Both the position numbers and the translations under genes were made by a program. A DNA stretch of 64,000 nt from a virus. This document shows positions 7,795-17,277 of the stretch, piece by piece (the stretch's first letter is position 1; every line of letters begins with the position of its first letter). The notes beneath the pieces were generated by a model. It had not been told where the DNA came from and did not search any database. It was given only the letters and a program-made list of their open reading frames with translations. The DNA lies in the IMG/VR virus record IMGVR_UViG_3300044633_003049, positions 124,001 to 188,000 of that record, one strand, 5' to 3'.

Positions 7795-8648
7795 CTTGAA
7801 ATATATTTTGATAAATCCATTTGTAGGATTGCGTTATTAATTTGTGATGGGACTTTATATTCAACAAATGTTGCGTCGTCTTTTAATAAAACGACAACAT
7901 TACCCAATAATTTAGTGTCGTCATATTTTGTTCCTTCTAACATCTTACGCAACAATCTACCGTATAATGGTAATTGTAAATAATAATGACCTAAAGCATT
8001 ATCGTGATAGTTGTTGAATGGTGGATATAATCTACCAGTGTAATGATGAACCTCAAAGTTTTTTGGTTGATTCGTCTTCCAATCTGTAATAACAAAACCA
8101 AATCCATCTTTCTCTTTGTTTTGCATCAACCATACTTTATCAGGTTGTCCTGTGTATTGTTCTGTCGGGTCACCTAATACGATTTCAGTATCTAATAATA
8201 CCCCACCTCGTTCTAACATTAAATCAAGAAATTGTTTTCCCGCAATAATCATGTTATCACTCTTACGTTGTTGTTCTTCATTGATTTCAAATATTGGTTG
8301 TCTAACTTCTTTGTAGTTATCAAAACGACCAATTAATTCAGATTCCAATTCAAAGTGAACACGACTACCCATATTAGTTGATAGGTCACCCGCTTGTTTC
8401 CATTCAGCAAGTAATTGTGATTGTCCTTCAGGGTCTCCTTTTGCCATTTTAAGTGCCATACCATCAGCATCAAATGGTTTGTGAAATTTCTTAACAATTT
8501 TAGATACAGATGGAAAGTTCTTTTTGACTTCACCATCAACATCTTTCATATAGTAAATGTGTTCTTCTTCTATGAATGTTAATTCTAATTCTTGTCTTCT
8601 CTTTTCTAATAAATCATTTATCTCTAATGAGATGTCTTTTAAATTCAT
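7779..8648 (-). CDS. RecB/Cas4-like PD-(D/E)XK exonuclease
   Basis: This 289-residue protein carries the full RecB-type motif series: SRVHFELESEL (the early His), LLDTEIVL, YTGQPDKVWL (G-x-PD), FVITDWKTNQ (the D-x-K catalytic lysine) and a C-terminal GHYYLQLPLYGRLL (the Q-x3-Y type motif). This family cleaves single- or double-stranded DNA ends and is common in phage recombination modules. It sits directly between primase and the gp47-like nuclease, with a 16-base overlap to the latter. It has no helicase domain and no visible iron-sulfur cysteines. A role in end processing or host DNA breakdown is the natural inference. Confidence 0.82.
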   Translation of the reverse strand: MNLKDISLEINDLLEKRRQELELTFIEEEHIYYMKDVDGEVKKNFPSVSKIVKKFHKPFDADGMALKMAKGDPEGQSQLLAEWKQAGDLSTNMGSRVHFELESELIGRFDNYKEVRQPIFEINEEQQRKSDNMIIAGKQFLDLMLERGGVLLDTEIVLGDPTEQYTGQPDKVWLMQNKEKDGFGFVITDWKTNQPKNFEVHHYTGRLYPPFNNYHDNALGHYYLQLPLYGRLLRKMLEGTKYDDTKLLGNVVVLLKDDATFVEYKVPSQINNAILQMDLSKYISRWSKR

Positions 8649-8649
8649 G

Positions 8650-9591
8650 TTATTCTATTTGTTTCATTTTATATTCACTTAAGTTTCCTTGCAAATCGGC
8701 GATGTCTTTATCCCCTTCTAATTTAATACTCCAAACTTTCCCCATTAGTTTTCCACAATTCAATCTATGATATAATCTCTCTTGGTCGTTCCACGCATCG
8801 GGGTCAAGTACTATAATTATTTTTTTTGCATTATCGTATAGTTTTTTAAATAAATGTTCACTCATAAACTTTCCCAACATTGGGATTGCGTTGGGAATGA
8901 AAATACTGTCGAACGCTCCTTCAACTATATAAACAGGTTCGTCCCAATTAATTAAACTTTCATTGAAAATAATAACCTCCTTTTGTACCACGGGGTTCAT
9001 ATACTTTCTATTTGTTTTATTTAAAAAAGAACGGGCAATAAAATAATTCAATCTTCTGTTTTCATCATATGAAGGAATGATAATTCTATTTTCATAAGGT
9101 CCTGTTGCACAAAATCCAATATTATAAAGTTGTAACATCAAATCTGTTATATTTCTTTTTTTGATGTAATTGAGTGCCTGCTTATACCCTGGTGTTAATT
9201 TCATTCCAAAACTTGCATCTTTAAATGAAATAAATTCTTTTGGTAATTTAACTGGTTTATATTCTTTTTTATTCCCATCTTCATCTTCTTCTGGTTTTAA
9301 TAAAATATATTTTTTAAGTTGTTTAGGATTACCAAACTTCTTAATTAACTTATAAATTGAACCGTGTGTTTCGTGAGATTCGGCACATACCCAACACTTA
9401 TAAACACCGTATTTGTAATTGATTTCCAAATTGCCCTTACCATCACCTTTTTCTAACCCTTTGATTTCATGAGAACACACAGGACAGTCAAAAGAAACTT
9501 GGTATCTATAATCATTATGATTCTTATAGTCACCAAATATGTCTTCCAAAATTTCAAATACTGCGGAATAATCTACTTCTTGGGTGTTCAT
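8650..9591 (-). CDS. 61: gp61-like DNA primase (DnaG-type zinc ribbon and Toprim)
   Basis: This 313-residue primase has an N-terminal zinc ribbon with CPVC (Cys36, Cys39) and CWVC (Cys66, Cys69). The Toprim region has YIVEGAFDS (Glu224, Asp228), VLDPDAW (Asp263, Asp265) and the downstream acidic GDKDIADL. Its size and domain order match T4 gp61 and DnaG-type primases. It would lay RNA primers for the lagging strand with the gp41-like helicase at 38844-40229. It follows the strong terminator at 9620-9655 but has no TATTTAT element, in keeping with early or middle expression. Confidence 0.9.
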   Translation of the reverse strand: MNTQEVDYSAVFEILEDIFGDYKNHNDYRYQVSFDCPVCSHEIKGLEKGDGKGNLEINYKYGVYKCWVCAESHETHGSIYKLIKKFGNPKQLKKYILLKPEEDEDGNKKEYKPVKLPKEFISFKDASFGMKLTPGYKQALNYIKKRNITDLMLQLYNIGFCATGPYENRIIIPSYDENRRLNYFIARSFLNKTNRKYMNPVVQKEVIIFNESLINWDEPVYIVEGAFDSIFIPNAIPMLGKFMSEHLFKKLYDNAKKIIIVLDPDAWNDQERLYHRLNCGKLMGKVWSIKLEGDKDIADLQGNLSEYKMKQIE

Positions 9592-9619
9592 GTTGTATAT
9601 TATAACAAAAAAATCTTAT

Positions 9620-9655
9620 AAAAAAAAATGGAGGCCAGACACCACGCTGACCTCC
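9620..9655 (-). terminator. Strong intrinsic terminator after RuvC-like gene
   Basis: The minus strand forms GGAGGTCAG / CTGGCCTCC (9 bp with one G-U pair) around an 8-base loop, followed by ATTTTTTTTT. A second, smaller hairpin (ACAAGG / CCTTGT) lies just before it at 9667-9686. The 155-base gap 9592-9746 contains nothing else I can identify. Confidence 0.85.
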
Positions 9656-9746
9656 TACCAACCAAACAAGGCTTTTAACCCTTGTCCCGTCCTATTATTA
9701 AATATATCATTGATAAATCGTAATATAAAATCTAAGTTGCCAAATA

Positions 9747-10358
9747 TTATTTATCCAATTGTTTTATCATATTGAAGTGACCAATAACCGCAGTGGCAGC
9801 ATCACTCATATCAAAATTTTCTTTTTTTAATTTACCGTTCTTATCATACAACCATTGAACATCAGGACATACGTCATTAACGTGATCCCAAATAACTTGT
9901 TTCTTATCAATGTCTTTTGGGTATCCACCAAACAATACATTTCGTCCTTTTTCATTTGGACCCACTAAATCTGGAAATGCATATTTTCTTGCATTATATG
10001 TTGAAATGAATGTTGGAACAATCTCAAAAATATCATAAATCAGTTTACATATCATTGTATTGTATCTCAATAAAGTTCCAACTGTATAAACGTTATTAGA
10101 ATTTAATAATGGTTCCTCAATGATAACACGAGTGATTCCCATATCTTTATATCCTTCCAAATGTCTTTGAAATGTATTGGCCTTCATCATAAGTTCTTCC
10201 AACTTATCTTCAGGTTGTGGTTTAATTTTAGGGGAAAAATGCGTTAGTTCTAATAATTTAGAACCTGAAATATCAAACAAAGCAAACCCAATGGTTTTTG
10301 TACTAATATCAAGTCCCAGTATCTTTGGCTTATTCTTAAATTTTACATCTATACTCAT
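9747..10358 (-). CDS. RuvC-like Holliday junction resolvase (RNase H fold)
   Basis: This 203-residue protein shows the RuvC/RNase H-fold acidic residues: KILGLDISTKTIGFA (Asp17), RVIIEEPLL (Glu81/Glu82) and FDMSDAATAV (Asp183, Asp186). Proteins of this type resolve four-way junctions or debranch DNA before packaging, a job done by gp49 in T4 with an unrelated fold. It leads into a strong terminator and precedes the primase. The catalytic set is complete, so an active enzyme is expected, although its preference for Holliday junctions over other structures cannot be read. Confidence 0.85.
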   Translation of the reverse strand: MSIDVKFKNKPKILGLDISTKTIGFALFDISGSKLLELTHFSPKIKPQPEDKLEELMMKANTFQRHLEGYKDMGITRVIIEEPLLNSNNVYTVGTLLRYNTMICKLIYDIFEIVPTFISTYNARKYAFPDLVGPNEKGRNVLFGGYPKDIDKKQVIWDHVNDVCPDVQWLYDKNGKLKKENFDMSDAATAVIGHFNMIKQLDK

Positions 10359-10396
10359 AATTCTAATATAAAGTAAATTAAAATAAATGTAAATCG

Positions 10397-11899
10397 TTAG
10401 AAATCAATTTTTACCGACACAATTTGAGCACCAACTCTTGGTATTGGTGATGCCAATTTACCCATAACCAATGTTTCTTTATTATTATTCAATAAAGCAA
10501 CTTCGGTCATCGTTGGATTTCCAGTGGTATATGTTGGGTTTTGAGACTTATCAAAAACTCCATTGGGTAAATTCAAATCAAAACTCATTTCTTCAACATC
10601 ACTTGCCCTAACTAAATTAACCGTTCCAAATGTCGTTCCACTTGTATTTGGGAAAGTTGTTAATGATGAAGTATATTGTGTTCCGCTCGCAATTTTAGTT
10701 TGATTTAACGTAAATGTATATCCTGTTTTTAAATCATTTATAGAATTCAATTCACTTGTTAAATTAATTATATTCCATGAAGTATGACTTGGGGTATTTC
10801 CTGTGGTGAATTGATAAAGTACATTAAATTGATTTCCGGTATATCCATTATTTAAATAATTAAAACTATTACCACTAAATTGAACGGTAACAACTTCGTT
10901 ATTTGACGACCCCGTTACTTTCATAAAATAATTACATGGTAATTTAGTGGTGTCTAAGGTATATGTAATCCAAAGAGTTTGTCCAGTTGTTAAACTTGTA
11001 ATTGGATCACTATTAGATACTAATGTATTAACAAATGGTGCAGGTAACGTATAAGTTCTACTTGAAGCTTGGTCTAACGCTACCACAATTTCTTCATCGT
11101 CAATAACTATTAATTTATGATTTTGAAATATTTTACCAACTACATTCGCAGTATTACCTGTTGAGTCTACTAAATCCATATAGTCGATTGTTAATCTACT
11201 ATTTAAATTTGAAACTATAGTTTTTGAACTACCAGTTGTCATGTAAAATGTTGTTCCCGTACTTCTATGGTATTTTAAATCGGGTATTGTTACACTAAAA
11301 TATTGTTTGTCGGTTTTTGTATTTGGTGATGTAACACCTGTATATGTACTAATATAGTCATCATATTTAAAGAAACTATTAACATCAGTACCACCACTAT
11401 AATGTAAAATTGCAATTGCTTTTTGTTCTTCTGGAGATATTACAACTTGATTACCAATTGTATTAGTAATTGTTGTTCCTGTATTTGATGTTTGTCCCGA
11501 AGATGATGAATAACCAAAAAATGATTTTATTCCCAAATATTTACTATTTGAAAAATTTGTAAATCCAGTAGTTGCGTAGCCAATTGGATTTTTTTCCCAA
11601 ACAACATTTGATGTCCATCCAGTGTCTGTCATAACATTTCTACAAACTGATGTTATTTGATTACTTATTGGAACACCAAAAAATGTACTACCACTTGTAT
11701 ACCAAAAAGGGTATTTTACATTTATATCTTTATCAAATGGTTCCAACGTAGTTTGTGTACTTGGTCCACTGTAGTTATATTCTGAATCACCAACTGCAAA
11801 ATAACTAACATTAAAATTACCAGATGCAATTGCATTTCTACCTTTTTGTGTTAATCTTGCGGCCACTGTTGCCGAATATGTTGGGTTTAAAAAGCTCAT
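10397..11899 (-). CDS. Putative tail fibre or baseplate protein
   Basis: This 500-residue Gly/Thr/Ser-rich protein has N-terminal ARLTQKGRNAIASGNFNVSY followed by FAVGDSEY. I associate this kind of attachment segment with phage tail fibre and baseplate proteins. The body is beta-rich (repeated TGxT, YTLxx and NxxVTVQFSGN strands) with no enzymatic motif. It is the most distal member of the long structural gene run and directly follows the 1003-residue protein. A TATTTAT element ends 5 bases before its ATG. The virion role is inferred from composition and position. Confidence 0.6.
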   Translation of the reverse strand: MSFLNPTYSATVAARLTQKGRNAIASGNFNVSYFAVGDSEYNYSGPSTQTTLEPFDKDINVKYPFWYTSGSTFFGVPISNQITSVCRNVMTDTGWTSNVVWEKNPIGYATTGFTNFSNSKYLGIKSFFGYSSSSGQTSNTGTTITNTIGNQVVISPEEQKAIAILHYSGGTDVNSFFKYDDYISTYTGVTSPNTKTDKQYFSVTIPDLKYHRSTGTTFYMTTGSSKTIVSNLNSRLTIDYMDLVDSTGNTANVVGKIFQNHKLIVIDDEEIVVALDQASSRTYTLPAPFVNTLVSNSDPITSLTTGQTLWITYTLDTTKLPCNYFMKVTGSSNNEVVTVQFSGNSFNYLNNGYTGNQFNVLYQFTTGNTPSHTSWNIINLTSELNSINDLKTGYTFTLNQTKIASGTQYTSSLTTFPNTSGTTFGTVNLVRASDVEEMSFDLNLPNGVFDKSQNPTYTTGNPTMTEVALLNNNKETLVMGKLASPIPRVGAQIVSVKIDF

Positions 11900-11927
11900 A
11901 TATTATAAATATTATTTTTTTATTTTA

Positions 11928-14900
11928 TTAACATTGTGGTATGTGGTAATTAAATACTCCCGAATTTAACTCCCAACTTGTATTAGACGAATCGATAAAA
12001 CAACTAGTTGTTATAGGATTACCAATGCTATTTCTAGCTATAGCGGTACAAGTTGTTGAAGAACCTCCACCTAAACCATTAAATAAATTACCATTTGCAA
12101 CAAATAAATTATAATCTACACTATCGAGGAATATCCTCATAATTGTACCATTTGTACATCCATCTGAATCACATGTCGTGCCAATGTCGGCCAAATTATT
12201 TGTCAAACCGTTTGATGTTGGTGTTGGTGTTGGTGTCGGTGTATTAGTTGATGTATTTGTAGGTGTATTTGTAGGTGTATTAGTAGGTGTATTAGTTGGT
12301 GTAACCGTATTAGTTGGTGTGTTAGTTGGTGTTTTAGTAGGTGTAGGAGTATTGGTAGGTGTTTTGGTAGGTGTAGGGGTATTGGTAGGTGTTTTAGTAG
12401 GTGTTATAGTTGGGGTAGGTGTATTAGTTGGAGTATGTGTAGGTCTAGGTGTTTGTGGTATAGGATTTGAACAGTTATATTGATCATCATTGTAATCAAT
12501 ACCAACTGGATTTGTTAAACCATATCTTGGTTTTTGATATTTATATTTACATCTATTGAATATTGTATTAGAAATTAAATTTCCACCTGTCCATAATGTT
12601 GTCGCTGGTACAAATTGTTCAACCACTTTTACCCAATATGGACTCATTTTATTTATATATTCATTTATCGAAATGAAATCATATGGTGTAAATCCTGTGT
12701 TAGTGTTGGTAATGTAACTATTAAATACTTCCGTTAAACCAGTATATGATTTATCGTATTTTGATGTATTTGAATTTATCACCAATGTGTTTAATATGTT
12801 TTCAATATATTCATTAAATGTTACACCTGTTTGTGGTGTTAAACCTCCAAAGGATAATTCTAAATTTCTTGATTGTCTATAAACGTCATATTCAATTCCT
12901 TGTGATGGTGATAAATGGACACTAATATTTTTTCTATTTAAAACAAGTTGTTGGTCATTTACATTAACTTTTTTATTATCAATTTTTGATGTTAAATCAA
13001 ACCCATAATCTAATCCAGGTAAAGTTCTAAATGTGTCAAAATAATCTTCACCATATGTGTATGGTTTTGACATTGTTTTAATATATTTTGTTCGACCTGT
13101 TAATTGAAAAACTCCGTTTACAAATGACCCGCTTGATAAATTTGTATCAATTATATCTGACGACCTATGGTCAAGTGTTGTATCGTACCAACCAGAACCT
13201 TTTCCAAAAAATATATCACTTTGGGTATTTGTTGTTTTTCTAGGTAATCCATTTTCATCAATTGGATATTCATCTCTACTTAATGTTGATGAACTTATTG
13301 TTAATCCAGTTAGATATGTGTATCCCGATGTTGTATCCGTAAGTCCTGAACTATTTACGTACATAGTATATTCAAACCCACTACCTATTGTATATCCAGT
13401 AACTACTGTATCAACTTTTGTTCCTTGGATTACGTCGTATAAATCGGTTTCTAAATTAGGGTTGTTTGGTAATTTTGTTACATTATAAACAAACTCATTA
13501 ATTTTAATTATTGGTTCGGGAGCTCCGATAAACTTTAAAAAGAATTCCAAAGACGCTCGTGTTCCTTTTGATTTATATATGTAAGCAAGATTAACTAATA
13601 ATCTTCTATAAAATTCATATTCAGCTTCCACTAAAGTTTTACCTAATGATATACCATTAAACACAGTATCTTGTCTTAAGTATAAAGTATCCTCTAATGA
13701 TTTTTCATCAAATAAATTAATGGTTGATAATCCTAATGTTTGTGAAAGATTCTTCAATAAAATATCAGGAAAATTATTTATTCCATCATAACTTACATTA
13801 CGCATGTAAGCAATATTATCAATATATTTTTTTACTCTATCGAATGATTGACCATATAATTGAAAGATGGATTGTGCCTTTTGGTCGTCAGTATCAAATT
13901 CAAATAATTGTGGTGCTGTTAAAAATCTTACAATTAAGTTAGATTTATAATCATCTATCTCATCACCTAAACTACTTAATTGACTAATATAATCAGCATA
14001 ATCAATACCGACTATTTGTAAATTCCAACCATCTTTCGTTGTTGGCCAATTAACATATACATTAACAATTTCAGTTTTAGTTTCATCAAAACTATCTTTC
14101 GGTACCTTAAAACTTGCTTGATATTTTGGGTTAGTTTCTCTATTTAATAAAAGAGTTTCTAATTCGTCTAACCCACTAAAAAATTCTTCGGTAATTCCAT
14201 TATTTGGCCTTATTAAAACATTTTCAGTAAATCCTGTTAACCCATTAAATGGATTTCCTTTAACTTTTAATTTAATTAAATTAGAACTATCAGGTTCGGT
14301 ATATGAAACAATATCATATGTTAAACCACTATATTCACTATTATCTAAACGTTGTATGGTGTATTTTGTATATGATGAATAAAAATTTCTAATTGTATTA
14401 TCCACATTAGGTAAAGTATTACTTAATGGTTTAATAAGTGTAATATCAAAAGGATTAAATAAAATTGATTTTTGAATGTAAAATTCAGTTGTCTTTGCAT
14501 TTTCACTATAAGTTATTCCCGATAATGTTACGTCAATACTTTTAATGGGACTATCTTTATCAACTAATATAGCTGCAGGAAAGTTTGTGATAATATTTGA
14601 TATAGATACTTGTAATCTTTGTTTTAATGAACCGTATAAAGATTTTCCGGCATCGTTAATCCCACCTTTAAATTTAATTTTTTCTTTTTTCTTTACACTA
14701 CCATTTTGTGTTGTTTCACCACTTAACTCTTCTTTTAAATCTTTTAATGTTAAGAAATCGGAAAATGGTTGTGATTTAAAATTTTTGCTATCTTTTTCAG
14801 GAATGACTCTATTAATATCAAAGTTCGTATTAGTCAGTTGACTAGTACCATCTGTAATCTGTGTACCAACTAATTTATCGCTAAACGTTTCTACACCACT

Positions 14901-14939
14901 AGCAGCTTCACTTGGAACTTTATATCTTACTTTAGCCAT
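11928..14939 (-). CDS. Large baseplate or tail protein with Thr-Pro-Asn repeat linker
   Basis: This 1003-residue protein has a long N-terminal region (1 to about 825) that includes YKSKGTRASLEFFLKFIGAP, reminiscent of the KGT...LE segment in phage tail protein I families. A flexible TPTNTP-type linker follows at about 828-907. The C-terminal cap (about 908-1003) is rich in Cys, Gly and Thr. The linker is the same sequence type as in the 1989-residue protein encoded at 17278-23247. I infer a baseplate-anchored protein that displays a small distal domain. The ATG overlaps the stop of the preceding gene (TAATG). Confidence 0.62.
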   Translation of the reverse strand: MAKVRYKVPSEAASGVETFSDKLVGTQITDGTSQLTNTNFDINRVIPEKDSKNFKSQPFSDFLTLKDLKEELSGETTQNGSVKKKEKIKFKGGINDAGKSLYGSLKQRLQVSISNIITNFPAAILVDKDSPIKSIDVTLSGITYSENAKTTEFYIQKSILFNPFDITLIKPLSNTLPNVDNTIRNFYSSYTKYTIQRLDNSEYSGLTYDIVSYTEPDSSNLIKLKVKGNPFNGLTGFTENVLIRPNNGITEEFFSGLDELETLLLNRETNPKYQASFKVPKDSFDETKTEIVNVYVNWPTTKDGWNLQIVGIDYADYISQLSSLGDEIDDYKSNLIVRFLTAPQLFEFDTDDQKAQSIFQLYGQSFDRVKKYIDNIAYMRNVSYDGINNFPDILLKNLSQTLGLSTINLFDEKSLEDTLYLRQDTVFNGISLGKTLVEAEYEFYRRLLVNLAYIYKSKGTRASLEFFLKFIGAPEPIIKINEFVYNVTKLPNNPNLETDLYDVIQGTKVDTVVTGYTIGSGFEYTMYVNSSGLTDTTSGYTYLTGLTISSSTLSRDEYPIDENGLPRKTTNTQSDIFFGKGSGWYDTTLDHRSSDIIDTNLSSGSFVNGVFQLTGRTKYIKTMSKPYTYGEDYFDTFRTLPGLDYGFDLTSKIDNKKVNVNDQQLVLNRKNISVHLSPSQGIEYDVYRQSRNLELSFGGLTPQTGVTFNEYIENILNTLVINSNTSKYDKSYTGLTEVFNSYITNTNTGFTPYDFISINEYINKMSPYWVKVVEQFVPATTLWTGGNLISNTIFNRCKYKYQKPRYGLTNPVGIDYNDDQYNCSNPIPQTPRPTHTPTNTPTPTITPTKTPTNTPTPTKTPTNTPTPTKTPTNTPTNTVTPTNTPTNTPTNTPTNTSTNTPTPTPTPTSNGLTNNLADIGTTCDSDGCTNGTIMRIFLDSVDYNLFVANGNLFNGLGGGSSTTCTAIARNSIGNPITTSCFIDSSNTSWELNSGVFNYHIPQC
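12216..12455 (-). repeat. Thr-Pro-Asn coding microrepeats
   Basis: The sequence is a dense array of degenerate 12-base units (GGTGTATTAGTT-like on the plus strand) encoding TPTNTP and TPTKTP repeats. Such arrays change length readily by slippage or recombination. Confidence 0.85.
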
Positions 14940-15847
14940 TATCCTGTTATGTTATCTAAATTTAAGGTTTCATCAACGCTTGTTCTTTCTTCACGAACTT
15001 CATATAATGTCTCATTAAATTGGTCTTTAATTTCGTAAAGATTGTATTGTTTATAGATATTTTTATCCTTATCGTAGATTGTGTAAATACCTGGAGCAAT
15101 TGCCTTAGTTTGGTCACCGTAAAGTGCGTGTGCCAATGTTGATGCATCATGTTCAACCATTTCAATTTCAACCGTTGTTGGGTTGAAAAATGTATTTGTT
15201 AAAATAATAGTTTGACCTGGTTCGCCGATAAATGGAACCACATTAGGTCTACTTGATGGTGATGAACTTGGTGTTACTGTTAAAAATATAAAATTAGATT
15301 GGGAATCGGTATATTGATACCTAATTGCCTTATCTGTTGAGTTTGATAAATTTGCGGTAGTTGGTACACAATAAAAAGAAGAAGTTACCAATCTATAAAA
15401 GTTTGGAACTTTTTGATTATTATTATTATTAATGTATTCAATTCTATAACCAACTAAACCTTGTGGTGTGAATTTTCCTTGGTCGTCCACCGGTACATTA
15501 CCAATGTCAATAACCAATCCTCTAACTGATGGAAGTGAAGCTAAAACTCCACAATCCATAATATTTGTCCTAACTTGTTTAGGACGTAAATGTAATGTGT
15601 AAATTCCCAATTCGGAGAATTGTCCTGCTTGTAATTTTAAATTATATAATCCACCTAAAATTTCTTTGTTTGCAACTCCACCTGTCGTTTCATTATGAAA
15701 CACCGGTGTTAATATTGCTGTCGAGTCTAATTTTGTTAATGTTGGTGTAACGTTCGCAGTTCTATCTGAAACGTAATGATATAATATCTCTACGTCTGCT
15801 GGTGATACGTCTGCGGGTCTTACAATACCATATGATCCTACTGCCAT
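14939..15847 (-). CDS. Structural protein of unknown function
   Basis: This 302-residue protein begins MAVGSYGIVRPADVSPADVE and is rich in beta-forming residues. It contains GIYTLHLRPKQVRTNIMDCG and a Ser/Pro run (TPSSSPSSRP). I do not recognise a family. It lies between two fibre-type genes, has a TATTTAT element 12 bases before the ATG, and shares TAATG with the downstream 1003-residue gene. Its tight coupling to a large tail protein suggests a connector, neck or wedge accessory component of the tail, but that is only context. Confidence 0.55.
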   Translation of the reverse strand: MAVGSYGIVRPADVSPADVEILYHYVSDRTANVTPTLTKLDSTAILTPVFHNETTGGVANKEILGGLYNLKLQAGQFSELGIYTLHLRPKQVRTNIMDCGVLASLPSVRGLVIDIGNVPVDDQGKFTPQGLVGYRIEYINNNNNQKVPNFYRLVTSSFYCVPTTANLSNSTDKAIRYQYTDSQSNFIFLTVTPSSSPSSRPNVVPFIGEPGQTIILTNTFFNPTTVEIEMVEHDASTLAHALYGDQTKAIAPGIYTIYDKDKNIYKQYNLYEIKDQFNETLYEVREERTSVDETLNLDNITG

Positions 15848-15872
15848 TTTCTTTTATTAATAAATATAAATC

Positions 15873-16436
15873 TTATTGTTTTCTAACTTTAAAATACCCA
15901 TTTCCATATATACTCAATTCACCCATACTATCAATTTCACTTAACCTGAAGTTCCTTTCCATAACTCCCAATTTACCTCGTTCCACAAAAATGTCCGAAT
16001 AAACGGTTGGTTGTTCCACAAACCCCAAGAAATGTTCGTTTCTTGTTAGGGTATAGTTAATCACTTCCTCCTTGGTAAACCCCGTAGTGCTACCTGTAAT
16101 CATGGTGTACCCATCAGAATAATCTCTATATTGTAAACTTGTGGAACCAGTTGTATTGTATGTATAATCAAATGTATAACCTGTCCAAGTTGTCCCTCCT
16201 GTTATTGATCCACTTGTTAATGTTTGTGTGTATCCTGTTGCTCCGTATTTTTTTAATTCGGATAACTTACTACCACCAATACCTAAATAGGTGAAACCTG
16301 TTGTGGTATAACCCGTTGCAGGGTTATATTCATAGTCATTTAAATAATCCGAACCACTATTTGGTGTTAGTGTGTCTGACGATATGTTCGTATATGGAAT
16401 TGTGAATCCAGTAAGTGTTCCAAAAAAAGTTGACAT
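15873..16436 (-). CDS. Small Thr/Gly/Tyr-rich structural protein
   Basis: This 187-residue protein has repeated TGYT and TGFT motifs (GYTTTGFTYLGIGGSKL, SGSITGGTTWTGYTF) in its first two thirds. The C-terminus is more regular (FVERGKLGVMERNFRLSEID) with alternating charged and hydrophobic residues. Similar TGFT/TGYT composition runs through the whole fibre region. A TATTTAT element lies 17 bases before its ATG. It has no enzymatic motif and no membrane segment. A baseplate or fibre component is likely. Confidence 0.5.
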   Translation of the reverse strand: MSTFFGTLTGFTIPYTNISSDTLTPNSGSDYLNDYEYNPATGYTTTGFTYLGIGGSKLSELKKYGATGYTQTLTSGSITGGTTWTGYTFDYTYNTTGSTSLQYRDYSDGYTMITGSTTGFTKEEVINYTLTRNEHFLGFVEQPTVYSDIFVERGKLGVMERNFRLSEIDSMGELSIYGNGYFKVRKQ

Positions 16437-16516
16437 ATAAATTATTTACACCTATAAATATCTTTATTAGGTTTTAGGTAATATAAAGATTAATTTAATG
16501 TAAATAAAGGGATAGA

Positions 16517-17242
16517 TTAAACGGCCGCAGGAATATACCAATAATCAAAATCAACATAATTAGTTGTTGAGTTATGTGTTAACCTCATGGTTCCTTTTAT
16601 GGAAACAGGATCAGAATCTAATGATGTATTAGCACTACCCGTTAATGTAAACGTTTTACCTGATTTAGTGATAGAAAAACTACTAAATGGTCCGTATTGA
16701 TAATCGCCATAAACTGTGACTCCTCCCGATGTTCCACTCACATAAGATAATGTAAAACCTGTAGCATCTATATATGATAAAGTATCAAAAGTACCAACAA
16801 CGTAATTACCTACAATCTTTCCATTAGATTCCGAAAACCCATTGTATGTATAACCTGTACCTGTTTGATTAAAAGTATTAACTTGTGCTGTTGTAGGGTA
16901 ACCGTTATATATGTTGGTGAATGTTCCTGTATTTGGTTGATACACCGTTAATGCTGCCGTTGTAATGTCTTGTGTTGCAGTTGTACTACATGAGGTTGTA
17001 CTTGTTAATTTAACATAGTTATCTAAACCTGTTATACCTGAAATTCCATAACCATTAAGTAATGTGCCACCATTTACCGATGAAGTTGCGGTTTTAGTTA
17101 AACCTGTAACAATGGTTCTATCATAAACCGCAGCATCAGTTGCGACATCCCATCTATAGATTTCAACTGTAAAATTATTTGGTACTGATGATGTTCCTGT
17201 TAATTGTACACTAACTTGAGAACTTGGTAAAAATACTGGCAT
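16517..17242 (-). CDS. Beta-rich fibre or adhesin protein
   Basis: This 241-residue protein starts MPVFLPSSQVSVQLTGTSSV and consists of beta strands rich in Thr, Ser, Gly and Tyr. An internal NGYPTTAQVNTFNQTGTGY segment looks like the linkers in the neighbouring giant protein. The C-terminus ends FDYWYIPAAV. Its composition and strand pattern match the C-terminal non-repeat domain of the 1989-residue protein just upstream in transcription, so it may be an additional distal fibre domain on a separate polypeptide. A TATTTAT element lies 25 bases before the ATG. Confidence 0.5.
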   Translation of the reverse strand: MPVFLPSSQVSVQLTGTSSVPNNFTVEIYRWDVATDAAVYDRTIVTGLTKTATSSVNGGTLLNGYGISGITGLDNYVKLTSTTSCSTTATQDITTAALTVYQPNTGTFTNIYNGYPTTAQVNTFNQTGTGYTYNGFSESNGKIVGNYVVGTFDTLSYIDATGFTLSYVSGTSGGVTVYGDYQYGPFSSFSITKSGKTFTLTGSANTSLDSDPVSIKGTMRLTHNSTTNYVDFDYWYIPAAV

Positions 17243-17277
17243 TTTTTAAATTTTTATTTCTTTTATAATAAATATCC

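Noticed and set aside
9592-9746. Possible tRNA or structured RNA in the gap between RuvC-like and primase genes
   Set aside because: The two hairpins are explained by transcription termination. There is no cloverleaf, anticodon arm or TTCGA-type loop.
12178-12483. Plus-strand GVGVGV open frame in the second Thr-Pro-Asn linker
   Set aside because: It is the shadow of the minus-strand repeat, with the same low-complexity reason as for the larger array.
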